A stretch of 64,000 nt of DNA from Acanthornis magna (GCA_036785705.1 JAWUZG010000051.1:16396501-16460500); one strand, 5' to 3'; positions 46,101 to 59,119 are shown, counted from the stretch's first letter. Notes: a model not told the origin generated them from the letters alone. Program-made: numbers and translations.

Positions 46101-47840
46101 TAAAGGAAGGACTTTCTTTGTCCTTATGAGTCACTAACGTGTTCCAGTTTATTTTCTGCTCTGGAATTTACCTAACCGAAGAATGAAATTAATAGTTTCC
46201 TTTTTTCCACTTTCTTTGATGTTGCTGCAAAAGGTTTTTGGTAGTATGAAAAGGTAGGAGAAATTGCAATGGTGCTTCTCAGGCTGCTTCCTCTAATGTA
46301 GTTCTACATTTCTCTTCATAGCAGTTCAGTTTTGTCTCAGATCTTATGTAAAGTATCTTTCTCCTAAGTGTTCACAATCTTGATATCCCAACTCCCCATT
46401 TTATCAGATGTTAGCCTGTCTTGGAGAGAAGACTCCTTATAATACCGATTTTTTTGCGGAGGCCTAAAGGTGGACAAGTTGTTGTTGGGATCACATAGCA
46501 AGTATATGGCAATGGTATGAAAAACAGAACCTGGATCCCAAGATTTTTATTGTAGTGCTTTGGCTGTAAGATCATCCCTCCCTCTTTGCAGAGGAGGTCA
46601 AGAGAAAATTCTTAATTTGCCTGTAACTCTTGCAGATGAGTGTTCTTCTGCTCCAGTAAGTAGGATTTATTTCTTCACTTAGTTAAGGGGCCACTGGAGA
46701 CCAGGTTCCCTGTTTCACTTTACCCTTAAAAGAAAGCACCTTTCTGAATGGGCTGTACTCACCCTGTGCAAAGCTAAATTTGTCTTCTTTCCTTCCCACA
46801 TGGCAACCTGCCAGGATGGCAGGCTCTTAGGAGCCATGCAGCTCTGTGGCCTAATCGTTGCAGTGATAAGATTTTACTGTCCAAGACCGATTGTGATGAA
46901 TTCTTTAAGGTTGCCATAAAGCATTGCTGCAGCCTTGCCTCGGAGACTGTTATTCCAGACCACTATTAGTAGGAGAGGTGATTAGTGTGTCTTTAACTGA
47001 ATGGTGCCAATGGGAATGGTATGTTAGGCAGGGCAGCTGCAAGCCTGAAACACCACCGACCGCCCTTGAAACCCTATCTCTACCCCACTGACCCATGCAG
47101 GCTGACTTCATACTGTGTTGGGAGACCACGTGGGTTGTGTCAATGCCTGAAATGTAACTGCATCCTGGCACTGGGGCAGATCCTGCCTGTGTGACTGATT
47201 ACTTGTTACTTGAAGCAGGGGAGAAATTGCATTTATGCATGTTTTGTGTAGCTACCCAGAGAGGACTGACCTCGAAGGCTCCCTCTCATGCCTGTGTCCT
47301 GAGTTACCAGGATGGTAGGATGTGTTTGCTGTTCTCTTTGGGCTAAATGAAGGTCTGGGATGGGTTCCAAATAGTTATTAAAAAAATGAAAGTGGGAGAT
47401 GATGTTTCTCAAGAGTGCTTCCCAACAGAGTCTATAATCCCTCAGCTAGGATTTCCCCACAAAACATGCTTCCAAGTGTTCCCCACTCACAAAGATTTTG
47501 GCAGGATAGTCTTGTCTTCATGATAGATGAACCTGGGTGGTAGAGGCTTGTTTGCTCTAGTTTTATCCCTTGCATTCACAGTTGTTTGGCTGTGCAGAGC
47601 TTTACCTTGTGCCCCTTGATCTAAAACACCCCAGCTCCAGAGGGAGCTGCCTGGTGTAAGGGGAGTCTAATGCACTGGGAAAGCATTAATTGAGAGCCAG
47701 CCTCTCTTCTTTTGCTAAGTCCCTGCCACTGCCACAAGCCACAATGGGAAAAGGGGGTGACCTTTTTCCCTTTTTGTGCTGGGTGAAAGTCATTCTCTCG
47801 CAGGAGGGCAGCGCAGTGGACGGCTTGATGTGTGACTGGA
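43116..47840. other. Intergenic between COX17 and POPDC2, no gene seen
   Basis: 4.7 kb without a recognisable exon or repeat. Open frames are short and show no family resemblance. It may hold regulatory sequence of POPDC2 or a 5' untranslated exon of it. Confidence 0.5.
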
Positions 47841-47848
47841 GCTCGCCC

Positions 47849-47907
47849 TGATAAGCTGGTTGTTTTCCCTTCCCCTTTCTCCTCCTCGTGCTGCGCTGGG
47901 CTTATCT
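47849..47907. promoter_or_regulatory. POPDC2: Pair of GATA motifs upstream of POPDC2
   Basis: TGATAAG at 47849-47855 and CTTATCT at 47901-47907 form an inverted pair about 45 bases apart, some 600 bases before the POPDC2 start. GATA4/6 regulate many cardiac genes and POPDC2 is expressed in heart, so the pair is a plausible site. Functional use is inference. Confidence 0.35.
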
Positions 47908-48491
47908 GGATGCCTGAGTTATGTTAAGTAGCGGGTGCATGCTTGCTGTCTGTTCTCCTCGCTGCTTTTACTCCTTGGATTTCAATTCCAAACATGGTTA
48001 TCCATTTGGGGTCTCTCTCCGTTCCACTGCCAAGAGATACACATTCCGCACTCAGCACCAGCTCCCTCTGCTGCTCTCTCACAGTTGCTATTCCATTTCC
48101 CAGAGTGCAGGCGAGACAGGCAGTGCAAGGAGATCTCTGTCCTGTCTGTGAGTTTTCCAGCTAATGGCCTCTACTGTTTTTTTGACTGAGCTCTTTTGGC
48201 CTCACATTTGCCAGCTTCTTTTCTCACTGTTGTGGCTAAGAAGGGGACCAGCTGATGGTTTGTGAGCCACAAACAGGAGAAGCGAGCCCTTTTGGAATTT
48301 TTCGGGTGCAAAAACGGCAGCACTTTTTTAACATGTCATTCTGAAGCACTGCTGTGGGACCAGACGGTGCTCAAGAAGAGGAGGAGGAACGGCTACCCAG
48401 CAGCTCTGGTTTCAAACCTCTGCAGCACCCTTTGTGTATGACAATTCATTTTGAGCGCAGGACGGCTGGGGAGGGTGGGGAGTGGGGAAGG

Positions 48492-48982
48492 ATGAGCGCA
48501 AACAGCCCCTCTTGGGACCAGGCTGTTTTCCGGCCTCCGGTGTGTGATGCCTGGAAGGAGATTATGGAGGAAGCAGCCTACCAGCTGGCCAGCTGCATTG
48601 TCCTCCTGGGTTACATGGGGGGAAGTGGCATCTTTGGGTCCCTCTATATCTTTGGCCTCCTGGCCCCAGGCTACTTCTGCTATGCTCTGTGGGGCTGGCT
48701 GAGCGCTTGTGGGCTGGATATCTTCATCTGGAACATGCTGCTGGTCCTCGCCTGCTTGCTTCAGCTGGCTCACCTGGCTTACCGGCTCCGCAGAAACACC
48801 ATCCCAGAAGAGTTTGACCTCCTCTACAAGACGATGTACCTGCCATTGCAGGTGCCCCTGGAAGTTTACAAAGAAATCGTGAAGTGCTGTGAAGAGCAGG
48901 TCCAGTCGCTACTCAGAGACCAGAATTACGCGGTGGAGGGCAAGACACCTATTGACCGCCTCTCGTTGCTGCTGTCTGGCAG
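48492..48982 (+). CDS. POPDC2: POPDC2 coding exon 1
   Basis: 491 nt from ATG with A at -3 to donor GTAAAGG, leaving at phase 2. It contains the three membrane segments and the start of the Popeye domain (PEEFDLLYKTMYLPLQVPLE, PIDRLSLLLSGR). Confidence 0.96.
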
Positions 48983-51900
48983 GTAAAGGCTCCCCTGGTT
49001 CTGAGCAAAGTCTGACAGCAAAGTGCTGTGGCTTATTGTATTATCACCCTCTGTAGAAACTGGGATGAGGATTGTTTCCTTCCTCTGAAAAGGATCTGAG
49101 ATATGCATCAGTTGGTTGGGGAAGGGGGAGATTTGCTTTTGGGGGGTTAATTTTCTTTTGTTCTTCTAACTTAAGAGTATTTCAGGGAATGGTTTGCAGA
49201 CTGAAGCTATGTATAATGAAGTGGCCAGCTCAGCCTTACCCGTGATACTTTTAATGCATCTTTACCCCTTTCTATGTCATTTTGAAGTGATCGTATTTGT
49301 GATGGGAGCAGACTGGCTGTGAGAAAGTGTTTCTCAAGGCAGGAGGGCAGTTTGTCTGGACCTGTGGTCTCTGGGTGTACCACACACACCTCTGTGATGT
49401 GAAAAGCTGTGTGCTGAGTATGCTGAGGCCTCAGTTCACCTGCTCTCCCTGGCTAACATTGTTCAAAGAGAGGTTCCTGTTCCCAGCACCCCAACCCCTC
49501 AGGGCTTTGACATTTTTCACTTTGCGCATCATTTCATCAAAAGAGAGAGTATTCTCCTGTGGTGGATCATGCCTAATCAGGCTCTTTCTTTCCTTGTGCT
49601 GTCAAGCATTTGTGATATTCCTTCCTTTGGACCACCAAAGAGAACCTCAGGGACCTCTAGACAGTAGCACTGGAGATTTGATTGAATGAACTGTGCTGAT
49701 CAAGTATTGGCATTTGTTCACATGAGGTGCTGTGGTGTGCCTTTAGCAGCATATCCACTTAATGATTTGCAAAATCCAGGTGCATACAAATAGCAATAGT
49801 GTTGGCTTCCAGGCAGCTACCAGGAACTTAGCACTAATGTTACATATGACTGGGAAAAGAAGAAGATCCCTTAATAGGAGCAGTGCTGAGCTGCAGGAGG
49901 TGTGTCTCCCAAGGATTTTCCTTTGGGAATACAAAGCACCACCTGGGGCTAAGCACCACCACTAGTGCAGTGGCCAACCCTCTCTGATGAGGGAGTGTGC
50001 AAAGAAGGGCTGACCTTCCTTTTTTTGGTGTTTCTCTCTTTTCTGAGATGTGTTAAGAGCACCCTGGGACCACCAGGATGTTGAATGGCAAAGCACTGGA
50101 AGGAAATCTGGTATGTGTGTTTCCATTAGCACTTCCCCTTCCAAACATCTCTGCTGAGCAGCTGGCCCTGAAGTTTACTGTATCTCCAAATAATATCGAT
50201 GGGAAGAGTCTGTGATGTCTTGACCTGCACTGGATAATGTGATGCTGCTCTGTGGGCACGAAAGTGCTGCAACAGGCAGTAAGATGGTGATGGTGGGTAG
50301 TTGTTGGGGTCTCTTTTTCAGTGGGAAGTATGCATCTTGGCTGGTACAGGATGCTCCATGGAGATGGGAATGGATTTACATTTCCTGGTACCTGTTGCCT
50401 TATGAGGTCCTTGCTGATGCAGCAGAGCACTGCTTCTATTATGGTGCTCCCTCTTAAACTGAACAAATGAGGTCCTGGAAATGCAGAATATGCCTGGATC
50501 AGGAAATGTGCCTTGCAATCCCTGACCCTTCCAGGCAGCACTCCCAGCTGATTAGAAGCCAACAGTGAACTGTATCTTGTAACTCCTGAAAGCAAGAATT
50601 GCCTTTGTGCATCATACAACAGGGGTACATGGTGACAGGAAAGCAAGAGGCCCCAAGTCTGGTGATGCAGAGCTATGAATAGAACTCCAGAGTGCCCTGC
50701 CATTGTCCTTGCCCCAGACCTGTGCAGGTCCTTCTCTATTCCCACAGCTGAACTGAGTGTGTGTTTGACCTTGACACTGGCAGGCAATTGTAGCAAAAGC
50801 AGGCGAAAGGGATACTTAGAAGGACAAGAGAAAGTGAGCTGTGTATGTGCAGCAAACCATGAGCTCACAGGGTGAACTGTCAGGAACCACGGGCAGTGGG
50901 ATTTTGGGGGATCCTGGGTGTAATGACTTCCCAGTGCTGAGAGAGGGAATGCCCTTGTGCAGTCCTGGTGACAGAAGGAAGATACAAGTACAAAGAGCCA
51001 CAGGCTGGCTTAGGAGTACCTAAAAGCAGCAGCAGTTCTGTGGGTTGAGAAGTCCTGGATTAGGACCAAGCATTTCACCTGTGAGGGCTGTCTTTGTAGC
51101 AAGAAACAGAAAACAGATGGAGTATGGGGAAGTGGCAGCAAATAATTTCCCGCAGAGAAAGGAGGGATAGCCTCATCACTAGAGTACCTGCAGCTGTTCC
51201 AAGAGGGTATGAAACATATGTGAGACAAGTATTTCTTTCCTCCCTGGTGGGGCACCTTGTGTGAGCTGATCAGGTTTGTGTAACATCTGTTTTGTGGCCT
51301 AAACCTGTGTGCCTCACCTGTCCGCTGCAGGATCCGAGTGTGCCAGGATGGACAATTCCTTCACTACGTCTTTCCATACCAGTTCCTGGACTCTCCAGAA
51401 TGGGAGTCGCTGCGACCCTCTGAGGAAGGAACTTTCCAGGTAACCCCAGCTCAGCTTTTCTCCTTGCTGCTTCGCTGCATGTCTGAGAAGGGGACAGAGG
51501 ACACTGTGCCATTCAAAGCTAACCAGGAATACTTTCCTCCCCTTCCCTGTGGTTTAACCAGCACAGGATTGTGTGATCAGCTGTTTTACCTTTTTTCTAC
51601 CTTGTTCTGAAGATCTCAGAGCTTGCTCCCACTATCTGCTGACAGCAAGGAGGGTGGAGCATGGTGCTCCTTCCAGTTTATCAGGGAATCGAGGTATTGG
51701 ATTTCTGTATCTCTTCCATGATAGTGTTCCCTAGCACCTGCACTGATGCATTTAGCCTGCACGCTGCTAGCAGGCTGTATTGTCCTAGCACCAGGATGGC
51801 AGCCGTGGCAATATGCAGCAGTGATGTAAATCCATAAATATCCTGTTCCTCACAGAAGTTTCTGATGGTCATGTGTTTGGGGTGGAGAAGCAGAAAGGAT

Positions 51901-54900
51901 GATTCACACCCAAATATGGTTGTTTCTGAGCAGGAGGATCCCTTACCGAGAGGCCAGACCAATTCTCATTTACAGCAACTGAAAGGACTTTGGCCTTGCT
52001 GTCAACATCCCACAGTGTTTCTTTGGCTTCCCTTCTGGAGATTACTTAAGGCAACATCCCTCTGTCTTTAACTCACATCCCGGGATGGCATGATACCTGT
52101 TAGGATGTCAATCTTGATTATGCCGATTAGGGCATATGAGGAGGGATTTTGCTAATCCTTTGGGAGTATGAGACGGTCATGAGGGAATGATGCTTTCTCA
52201 TGAGGATAGCCCCAAGCAGACTTGGTTAAACCAAGGCAGCTCTCAAAATCTGCTTTCCTTCAGTCTGTATTTGGCTCATGTGTGAAAGGATCATGGTGAT
52301 TGCTCTTGAAAACAGTGTCATTGTCAGTGGTTATGGTTGCAGGAGGTTACTGGCTGTGTGACTGTGGCACAGGGCTACAGATTGTGAACAGAAATAGGGA
52401 TGCTGGACCAAGGTAATGAGGTGGAAAAGTAATAACAGCATGGCTGTGCTCGGGCTGGTGTTTTGCACAGGTCTTCAATCTGGCAGCAGACTGCTGCTAG
52501 CTCCTGGGCTGTATTTGCCCAAGAATCCAGCAGAGAGAGTGATGGCTGCCCAGTGCTCTGGGCAGGAAATGGCTGACTGCAATGGCTGACTGCAGGCATG
52601 CAACCGGCAAAAACATCCACAACATTTTCTGAGTTAATTTCTGTGGAACTGAATGTTCCCAGACCTCCTGAGGGTCTTTATCTGTGGTGCATGAGACAGT
52701 TCGGGAGCAGGCTGGTGCCAAGCTGCACCAGCCCTGCCAGCATGATGCTCTTGGCACCTCTCCTGCTCTGCAAGACAGGCTGGTCAGTGAGGTCAGCCAT
52801 GCCTGGCACCAGGATGGGGAGGTAGAGCCCTAGGTAGGGAAGGCCACATGCTGGAAATACCTAAATGCCGTGACTGCTTACTGAGGAGCATGAAGAAGTA
52901 GCAGCTGTGTGAGACTAGTATTTATCAGGTGAGACTTGACCACTCCATGTACCTGGAAGGACCTTACTCTTGATGGCCATGCTTAACCATGGGGATGTGC
53001 TGCTTTTGGCAGCTCTTTAACCCACTAGTCCTTCTCACCTGAGTAGTTAATAAAACTCTCTAATTTGTCTCAACCTTATTCCTAGCATCACAATAATTTA
53101 GTTTAAAAAGTGCAAGTTGGACTTGGGGACTTTACTGGAGAAAGGCCATGGAAGGTTTTTCTTGCCCAAGTTTTCCCCATGGCTCTCTGGATTGAACAGT
53201 TTCAATTCTGAGCCCGCTGAAACATGGCAGAAGCATGACTTGGTCTACAAGAATAGCTTGTTTCCTTGAGCTTTCTGCTTTGGCTGTGTCTGCTTCCCAC
53301 AGGACTGCTGGGTCCCAGTGCCTGAAGGAGTTTGGTTTCAGGGCTGGCACTTTCCCCCAGAAGGCTGAATTACAGGCACTTGCTGATGCTGAGCACTTGT
53401 GTCAGGGGGGATTCATGAGTGAAATCTGCTTTGCTGTCCTGGTTAGGTGGCAGGTTTGCTTATTGCATCTCAATCCTTCACAAGAAGGGATCACTTTTGA
53501 CCACTGTGCCAGAAGTTGGTTAGGAAAATGAGATTCCGGTCATTTCAATTTCCGTGTGACCCTTCCTCTTGCATGCCTGGCCTGGGAAAGTTCTCAGGTT
53601 TTATCTCCTATATTTCTCTCATCAGACAGCTGTTTGCAGGGCAATGGCATTAAATATCAAACCCAAGGACACACACAAGCAGCCAAGCCATGTTCAGCTT
53701 TCCAGTGGCCTTTTGCCATGGCGGCTGACCAAGGAGACCCCTGGATATAGAGTGAAAGGAAGCCCCCGGGATATTTTGGCTCCATCACTTGTTCGCATGC
53801 CAGTGTCTCCATTACACTCGGATGTTCTTCTTTGGCCCAGGGCAGTTTGACCCTTCCTGCATTTCTTGTCTTTATTATTTTTATTTATTATAATATATAC
53901 TTACATAATACATAATGTTTTTTACTGGAGTTAGTCTTGTCCTACAGCTAGGGGAAAAAGTCTCTCTTTACGTTGGCAAAACCTGAAGCAAAATGAAACA
54001 TTCTCTAAAATCAATCCAATAAACCCACATGAGTTTTCTACATATACACAAACACACTGAAACCTTTTTATTTCCTCTCTCACAGAGATATGCTGTAATA
54101 TCCTTCAAGGCCATTCAGCCCTACAGAGTCTGGAAGAGCTGATGAGACAGGGTGTCCCTCTGGCACAGGGTGACCAGGCAAGCCTTCCAGGTGGCCTTCC
54201 CAGCACTCAGGGCCTTGTTGGAGCAGGGACTATGCAACCCAGCAGCAGGATGGGTATGCAGCCTGCCCTGGGGCTACTCGCTGGCAACTTGAACTGGCTT
54301 GGCATGCAAAAACATCCCCCTCTGTAGCATTTCTGTGGAGGGATAGGGGTGTCTGTGCTGCCCTGTTCATTTCAGCTACATCACTCAGATGTCAATAGGG
54401 AGCATCATCTGAAAGCAAGAGGGTGAAATGTAGCCATCCATGTGGCTGGGTTAAATGAGGACATGCTACTAATTGCATAGGAAAATGGGATCTTTGGCTC
54501 CTTAGGGAGAGAAAACAGCAGCAGGTAAGGATTTATCCAGTCATTCAGCCAGGACAATCTGACTCTCCAGCCTGACCATCTCCAAGGAGAATAGGCATCC
54601 AAGGGGCTGAGGGCCTTCCCTGGAGTGAAGTACATGGCTCCAAGGTGGGTGACCCCCGCCCAGGCAGTGAGACTTACTCCACTCACTCCCTGCCCCACAG
54701 GTCACACTGACTGCTGAGACCGATTGCAGCTACATCACCTGGCCGAGGAAGAAGCTGTACCTCCTCCTGAGGAAGGACCGCTACATCGCCCGACTCTTCT
54801 CATCCCACCTGGGCTATGACATCTCAGAGAAGCTCTACTCCCTCAATGAGAAGCTCTTTGCTAAATTTGGCCTTCGCTTCGACATCCGCTTGCCCAGCCT

Positions 54901-57900
54901 CTACCACGTCCTTGGGCCAGCCTCCTCCGAGGGGGAGTCGGAGGACTGCGAGGAGCTGCTGCCTGCCTCTGGCCAGGCCAGCGTCTCTGAGCTGCCACCA
55001 CAGTTGCCACCACTGGCTCCGTGCCCCCGGGCGTTCCGGCCCGACAGTGACCTGCTGGGTGAGGACTCCACCAGTCTTGTCTTGGAAGATTTTGCTGAGT
55101 TGCCGGGGTCTTTTATGGACTATGTGAGCGAAGGGGAGTATATGAAGTGAGGGCACTCCTGGCATGGGCACACCTCACCCTGTGTGGGACCCTCGCGTAA
55201 GTACCCATTTGCAGAGCAAGTCTTTCCCATGGTGCAACTGCCTGGACAGAGCAGTGGCCCCTGTTTGCCATGGGTTTGCACCTCTGCAGTGTTTTTTGGC
55301 CTGGTGCCCCAAGGAATCCCAGAAGGTGGGCTCAAGCTATGTGATTTTCTCAAGGAAATGCAGCAGGGCAGAGGCTTGACTCCAGGCACCAGCTGTACTG
55401 TGGGGTAGAAGGGCCAGTAACCTGGCCATAGAAAGCTCTTCTCTGCCCAATTCTGTCCCCATCCCTCAGGAGAGGCAGAAAAACTGAAATGGTGTCCAGG
55501 CTGGCGGGTGGTACACAAGTGGTCACAGAGACTATGAGGTAGAGCTATGCCAGGAGATACTCCAGTTCTGAGCAAGAGCTCTGCAGGTAAGAGAGCCCAC
55601 ATCCCAGGAGATGACAACAGGAGTAAAAACAGCTCCAGGGTTTATAGTAGACTGCTAGGCAGGAGTTGCTGTAGACCCTGCAAGTGCTCAGTCTGGGCAG
55701 GAGGAGAAAGCTCAGAGTCCTTCCTCTCCTTGCCCAACACAGCTCATTCCAGCATTTCACCTGTCCTCCTTGTTTCTAATGAGATTCATCTCTGCCAGAT
55801 CAACAAGGTTTTGAAAAGTCTGCCCTGGGTGGTATACGTCTTGCCTCCAGTCGCCCTGGGTGGACTGACAGGCTAAACATTGTTTTAAGATTCCCCAAAC
55901 TCTGCTTTCCAGTGAGTGAGAATGAGATGCTCTCTTCCAAAATGCCAGCTCCTAACTCCACAAGGGATAAACATTCCTGAGCCTGGTGGCTGTTGGGCAA
56001 AAGGAATAATTCAGGCAAACAGAAACAGATGGGAGAGTGGCTTGTGATTGAAATTCAAATCCAAGTGGCCAAGAGAGAAATTCCACCCTGAGCTACTTTT
56101 AGCTAGCCACTGCACAGCAGCTGCTACACACCAGCTGCAGACCCCAAAATGTGCATTCCTGCTGCTGCCCCACAATAATCCAGCTACCAAGCTTGGGACT
56201 GGGATTTCTGTCCTAGAAGTGACCACTGCGTGTGTCCCAGTTGGGTCTGCATGGCCAGGAGGAAGGGGCTGAGCTGCAGCTGGGGAAGCTATCTTCCATC
56301 AGGCTGCCTTGAACACAGTGCAACATTGCACCCTGCTCTTCTCTGTGCCTGTTTGGGTCTATTTCTACCTGTGCTGTGGACTCAGTGGCAGGGAGAATTG
56401 GCTCCTGGCATGAGCCCTGACAAGTCTGCAGTATTCTTCATATTATCTGGGATATGAAGAAAGTGGCCAGGGGAAGAACAAGTGTATTTGGTTTTGGTTG
56501 AATCAGATAAAGAGTCAGCAAGAGTTTTGATTAGGGTTTTGTTGTTGGGGTTGTTTGTTTGGTTTTGTGTGGTTGGTTATTGTTTTCTTTTTTAAGGAGG
56601 CACAAAGAGAAAAAAAAATCCCCATTTGTCCTAGGAATATGAAGTCCCTGGTTTTGCTGGTAGGCTGCTGGAGTTGTGAATTTGTAGCTTTTTCAGTCCT
56701 TACTTGGAGACGCAGGAGCATTGAATCACTTACGAGACAGCTGTCCTCCTAGCTGTCAGGAGTGTCTGTGAATACATACAATCACAAGGGAATGCAAGTA
56801 GTGATGTAAACATGGTGATGTCACTTTGCCTGTGCTTTGATTCTATTTTGCTTTCTCAGAAGGAGGTTACCATTCTCAGATCATTGGGAGAATTCTCCTA
56901 GTTGATCAATAAAACCAGAATTTCAAATGCAATTGAAAAAAGAAAGAGGCAAGGAACACCATAGCTTTTTTTTTTTTTTTTTTATCATTTCCACCCATTT
57001 TTGGCAATGAGGCAATACTGTGAACATACACACAAGAGGTGTGTGTGTTGGGCAAAATTTGTGCAACACAGAAGAAAGCTATTCTTTCTTTCAGTCCTGT
57101 TGTAAACTGGAAGCTTTTGTCTTTCTAGATCTTATGACTGAGACAGTATCAAGGAGGGCTGATATTTGCAGTAGAGATCTGCAATAAAAGCCCAGATATT
57201 TAAAGGCTGATGTTTGAGGTGGGAGAGGAGGATGATCTTCCTTGTCTGTCTGTCTGTCTGTCTGGAGACAATAGCCAGTGTGCTATTTTAATTTTTAAGG
57301 TAATTAGACAAGGAAACAAAAATTGTTTAGTGTGTTCATAATGGTGGAATGAGAGCTTCCCTGTTACCCTGCTCGCCACTTATGTGTCCTAATCACATCA
57401 CATCCCATCACATCCCACACCACATTGCAACACAACAGCAATTGTCACATCTGGATGATATTCCACAGTGACTTGAGTGCCTCACCACAAACACTAGTGA
57501 TACAGAAGGGCTGCAGGTTTTCCCTCTGTCCAAACAGTTGTCACTGCTCTGCAAATAATCCAAGCAAGTCTGCCCTGGCTCAGGTAAAGAACTTTCATAA
57601 CTTTTTTCCTACATCCGTAATAAACAGGGCAATTCCCTGCAGTGTTCAAAGTCCCTGAGGTCAGAGCTCCCCTGGGGCTTTCCCCTGGTCTGTGCTCTCA
57701 TCTCCTTCCCCTGCAACTCCCAACATGAGTAATCTCCTTGCAGCTCTCTAAATTCCCCATGCTGAAGTGCTTCTGTGAGTCATATTCCTTTTCCTTTTCT
57801 GTCACTACAATCGCCACCTTGCAACACTACAGTGCAGGAGGGCAGTTCTTGAATGCCCGAAGTGCTACAAAGGTCATACAGAATAAAATATTCATGGGAG

Positions 57901-58754
57901 ATATATTGGCCTACTATTCATATCATCTAGTTCCTTGAAAGAGTTTCTAGTCTCCTTATGAGTAAGATGGACTGTGATATCCCACTGATGAGCACACTCT
58001 GTCTCTAAGGAGGATGCTGCCTGTTTAAAGGAGGCAGGTTCAATGGTTCTGTTTAATACTTGCTTTAACAGTGTAATGCCGTATAGCTCAGTGCTCCAGA
58101 GGAAAGTAAGCTTTATTCCTTGCATGGAAGTTTAAACAACCGAAAGCAACTTGCTTTTTCTCCTGTTCATATTGCATTAGTTCTAGTTTGTTGCTATCTA
58201 GCACTTGCAGGATGTGTAGCTGTTGCTATGTGTTTTTTTGCAGTTACATCTTGGGACTGCCTTTCTATTTGGTGGGTGAGATGGGTGGATGAATGCTTGA
58301 TGGCCTGCAACTTGGTATCTAAGTCAGAAGGAAATGTTTTATACCTGCTTTGAGAGCAAAAGCAAAGGAGCTGTGGGCTTTGATTCACCAATATCACAAA
58401 GGGTGCTTTGGAAGGGTTTGTTTTTGCTGTCTCAGAATGGGTGCATAACTGTGTTTCCTGATTTATCAGTTGTTGAAGAATTCCATAGTTTTGCATGCTC
58501 GTTTAGGAGGGGAGGGGAGGAGAACAGGTAATGGTGGGCTCCATGAGGTCTGTGTCTTGGAGAAATTTGGAGGTATGATACTAATGGTGTGCTTTTCCTC
58601 TCTCTCTCTCCCTCTCCCTTTCTCTTTCCTGGCCCCCTTTGCCTCCCTCCTCCACTACTTTACCTCTGCAGCTTCTGAAAACCATCTCCAGAGTTCTCGC
58701 CATCTCTGCAAAGGACAAGCCCCTCTGGCTCCCACTCAGACCCCCGAACTCTAG
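48492..58754 (+). CDS. POPDC2: POPDC2, popeye domain-containing protein 2
   Basis: POPDC2 is a membrane protein of heart and skeletal muscle whose cytoplasmic Popeye domain binds cAMP and which modulates K2P channel trafficking and pacemaking. Coding exons 48492-48982, 51331-51439, 54701-55058 and 58672-58754 join in phase to 346 residues, against 364 in human. Order: short extracellular N-terminus, three hydrophobic segments at about 30-105, then the Popeye domain with the cAMP-site motifs DSPEWES and FQVT, LFAKFGLRFDIRLPSLYHVL, and a variable tail ending GQAPLAPTQTPEL. The start MSANS is that of human POPDC2. An in-frame ATG 18 codons upstream (48438) has poor context. The 2.3-3.6-kb introns hold nothing I recognise. 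Confidence 0.97.
51331..51439 (+). CDS. POPDC2: POPDC2 coding exon 2
   Basis: 109 nt between CGCTGCAG and GTAACC. It reads QDGQFLHYVFPYQFLDSPEW and then EGTFQ and carries the DSPEWES half of the phosphate-binding cassette. It enters at phase 2 and leaves at phase 0. Confidence 0.97.
54701..55058 (+). CDS. POPDC2: POPDC2 coding exon 3 (conserved splice form)
   Basis: 358 nt between CCCCACAG and GTGAGGAC. It begins VTLTAETDCSYITWPRKKLY, completing the FQVT motif, and runs through the Popeye domain to RPDSDLLG. The donor at 55059 leaves one base, which the last exon completes to give DLLASENHLQ, parallel to human GILASRIPLQ. Confidence 0.93.
54701..55150 (+). CDS. POPDC2: POPDC2 exon 3, read-through form with alternative C-terminus
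   Basis: If the donor at 55059 is not used, the frame stays open for another 30 codons. It adds an acidic, aromatic tail (VLEDFAELPGSFMDYVSEGE) and stops with TGA at 55148-55150. This would end the protein without the conserved GQAPLAPT tail. No polyadenylation signal is obvious just downstream, so the form may depend on intron retention. I cannot tell whether it is expressed. Confidence 0.4.
   Translation, partial: VTLTAETDCSYITWPRKKLYLLLRKDRYIARLFSSHLGYDISEKLYSLNEKLFAKFGLRFDIRLPSLYHVLGPASSEGESEDCEELLPASGQASVSELPPQLPPLAPCPRAFRPDSDLLGEDSTSLVLEDFAELPGSFMDYVSEGEYMK
56966..56983 (+). repeat. Poly-T run
   Basis: About 18 T in a row in POPDC2 intron 3. No retroposon body is evident next to it. 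Confidence 0.85.
57241..57265 (+). repeat. (TGTC)n microsatellite
   Basis: Five consecutive TGTC units (about 5.5) in POPDC2 intron 3. Confidence 0.95.
58672..58754 (+). CDS. POPDC2: POPDC2 last coding exon
   Basis: 83 nt after acceptor CCTCTGCAG, which has a strong pyrimidine tract at 58600-58660. It encodes SENHLQSSRHLCKGQAPLAP and then TQTPEL, closely like the human end GQAPLAPTHTPEL, with TAG at 58752-58754. Confidence 0.94.
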
Positions 58755-59099
58755 GGAGCAACAGGCTGTTTTGATCCCGAAGCCCCTCCAAGGGAGCAGA
58801 TGCTCATATAGGTTTTTGACCAGAGAGACACTCTTTAGCATGCAGAGACGTCTGTCAGCAGACATGTACACTCAGGAGCACAAGAAGCACATGCTTAAGA
58901 CTGCAGTGTGACACTCCAGCACCTCCCACCCCATGGTTGTTCACCAGAGCTGCCTTCCCCAGTGTGCTTCCACGGTTTGTTTTCTAGTCCTACCTCTCTG
59001 GGGTGTGTCAGCAGCTCTGTCACCAAAGTGCACCGATATCGCTGCAAGCAATACCAGCCTGCTTGCAGAATCTGTGTTCCCTTTGATTCAACGATTCCC

Positions 59100-59118
59100 A
59101 TTAAAGTCAGAGATTAAA
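59100..59118 (+). terminator. POPDC2: POPDC2 polyadenylation signals (two ATTAAA)
   Basis: ATTAAA occurs at 59100-59105 and 59113-59118, about 350 bases after the stop, and is followed by a GT-rich stretch. This is the common variant of the signal. It is the first plausible end of the POPDC2 message. Confidence 0.5.
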
Positions 59119-59119
59119 A

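Noticed and set aside
48438..48491. In-frame ATG upstream of POPDC2 that would add 18 residues
   Set aside because: It has T at -3, a poor context, and the downstream ATG reproduces the MSANS start of the human protein.
50053..50868. Open frame of 271 codons on the minus strand within POPDC2 intron 1
   Set aside because: It has no recognisable motif or splice-site support, lies inside an intron of a confirmed gene, and has the composition of translated non-coding DNA.
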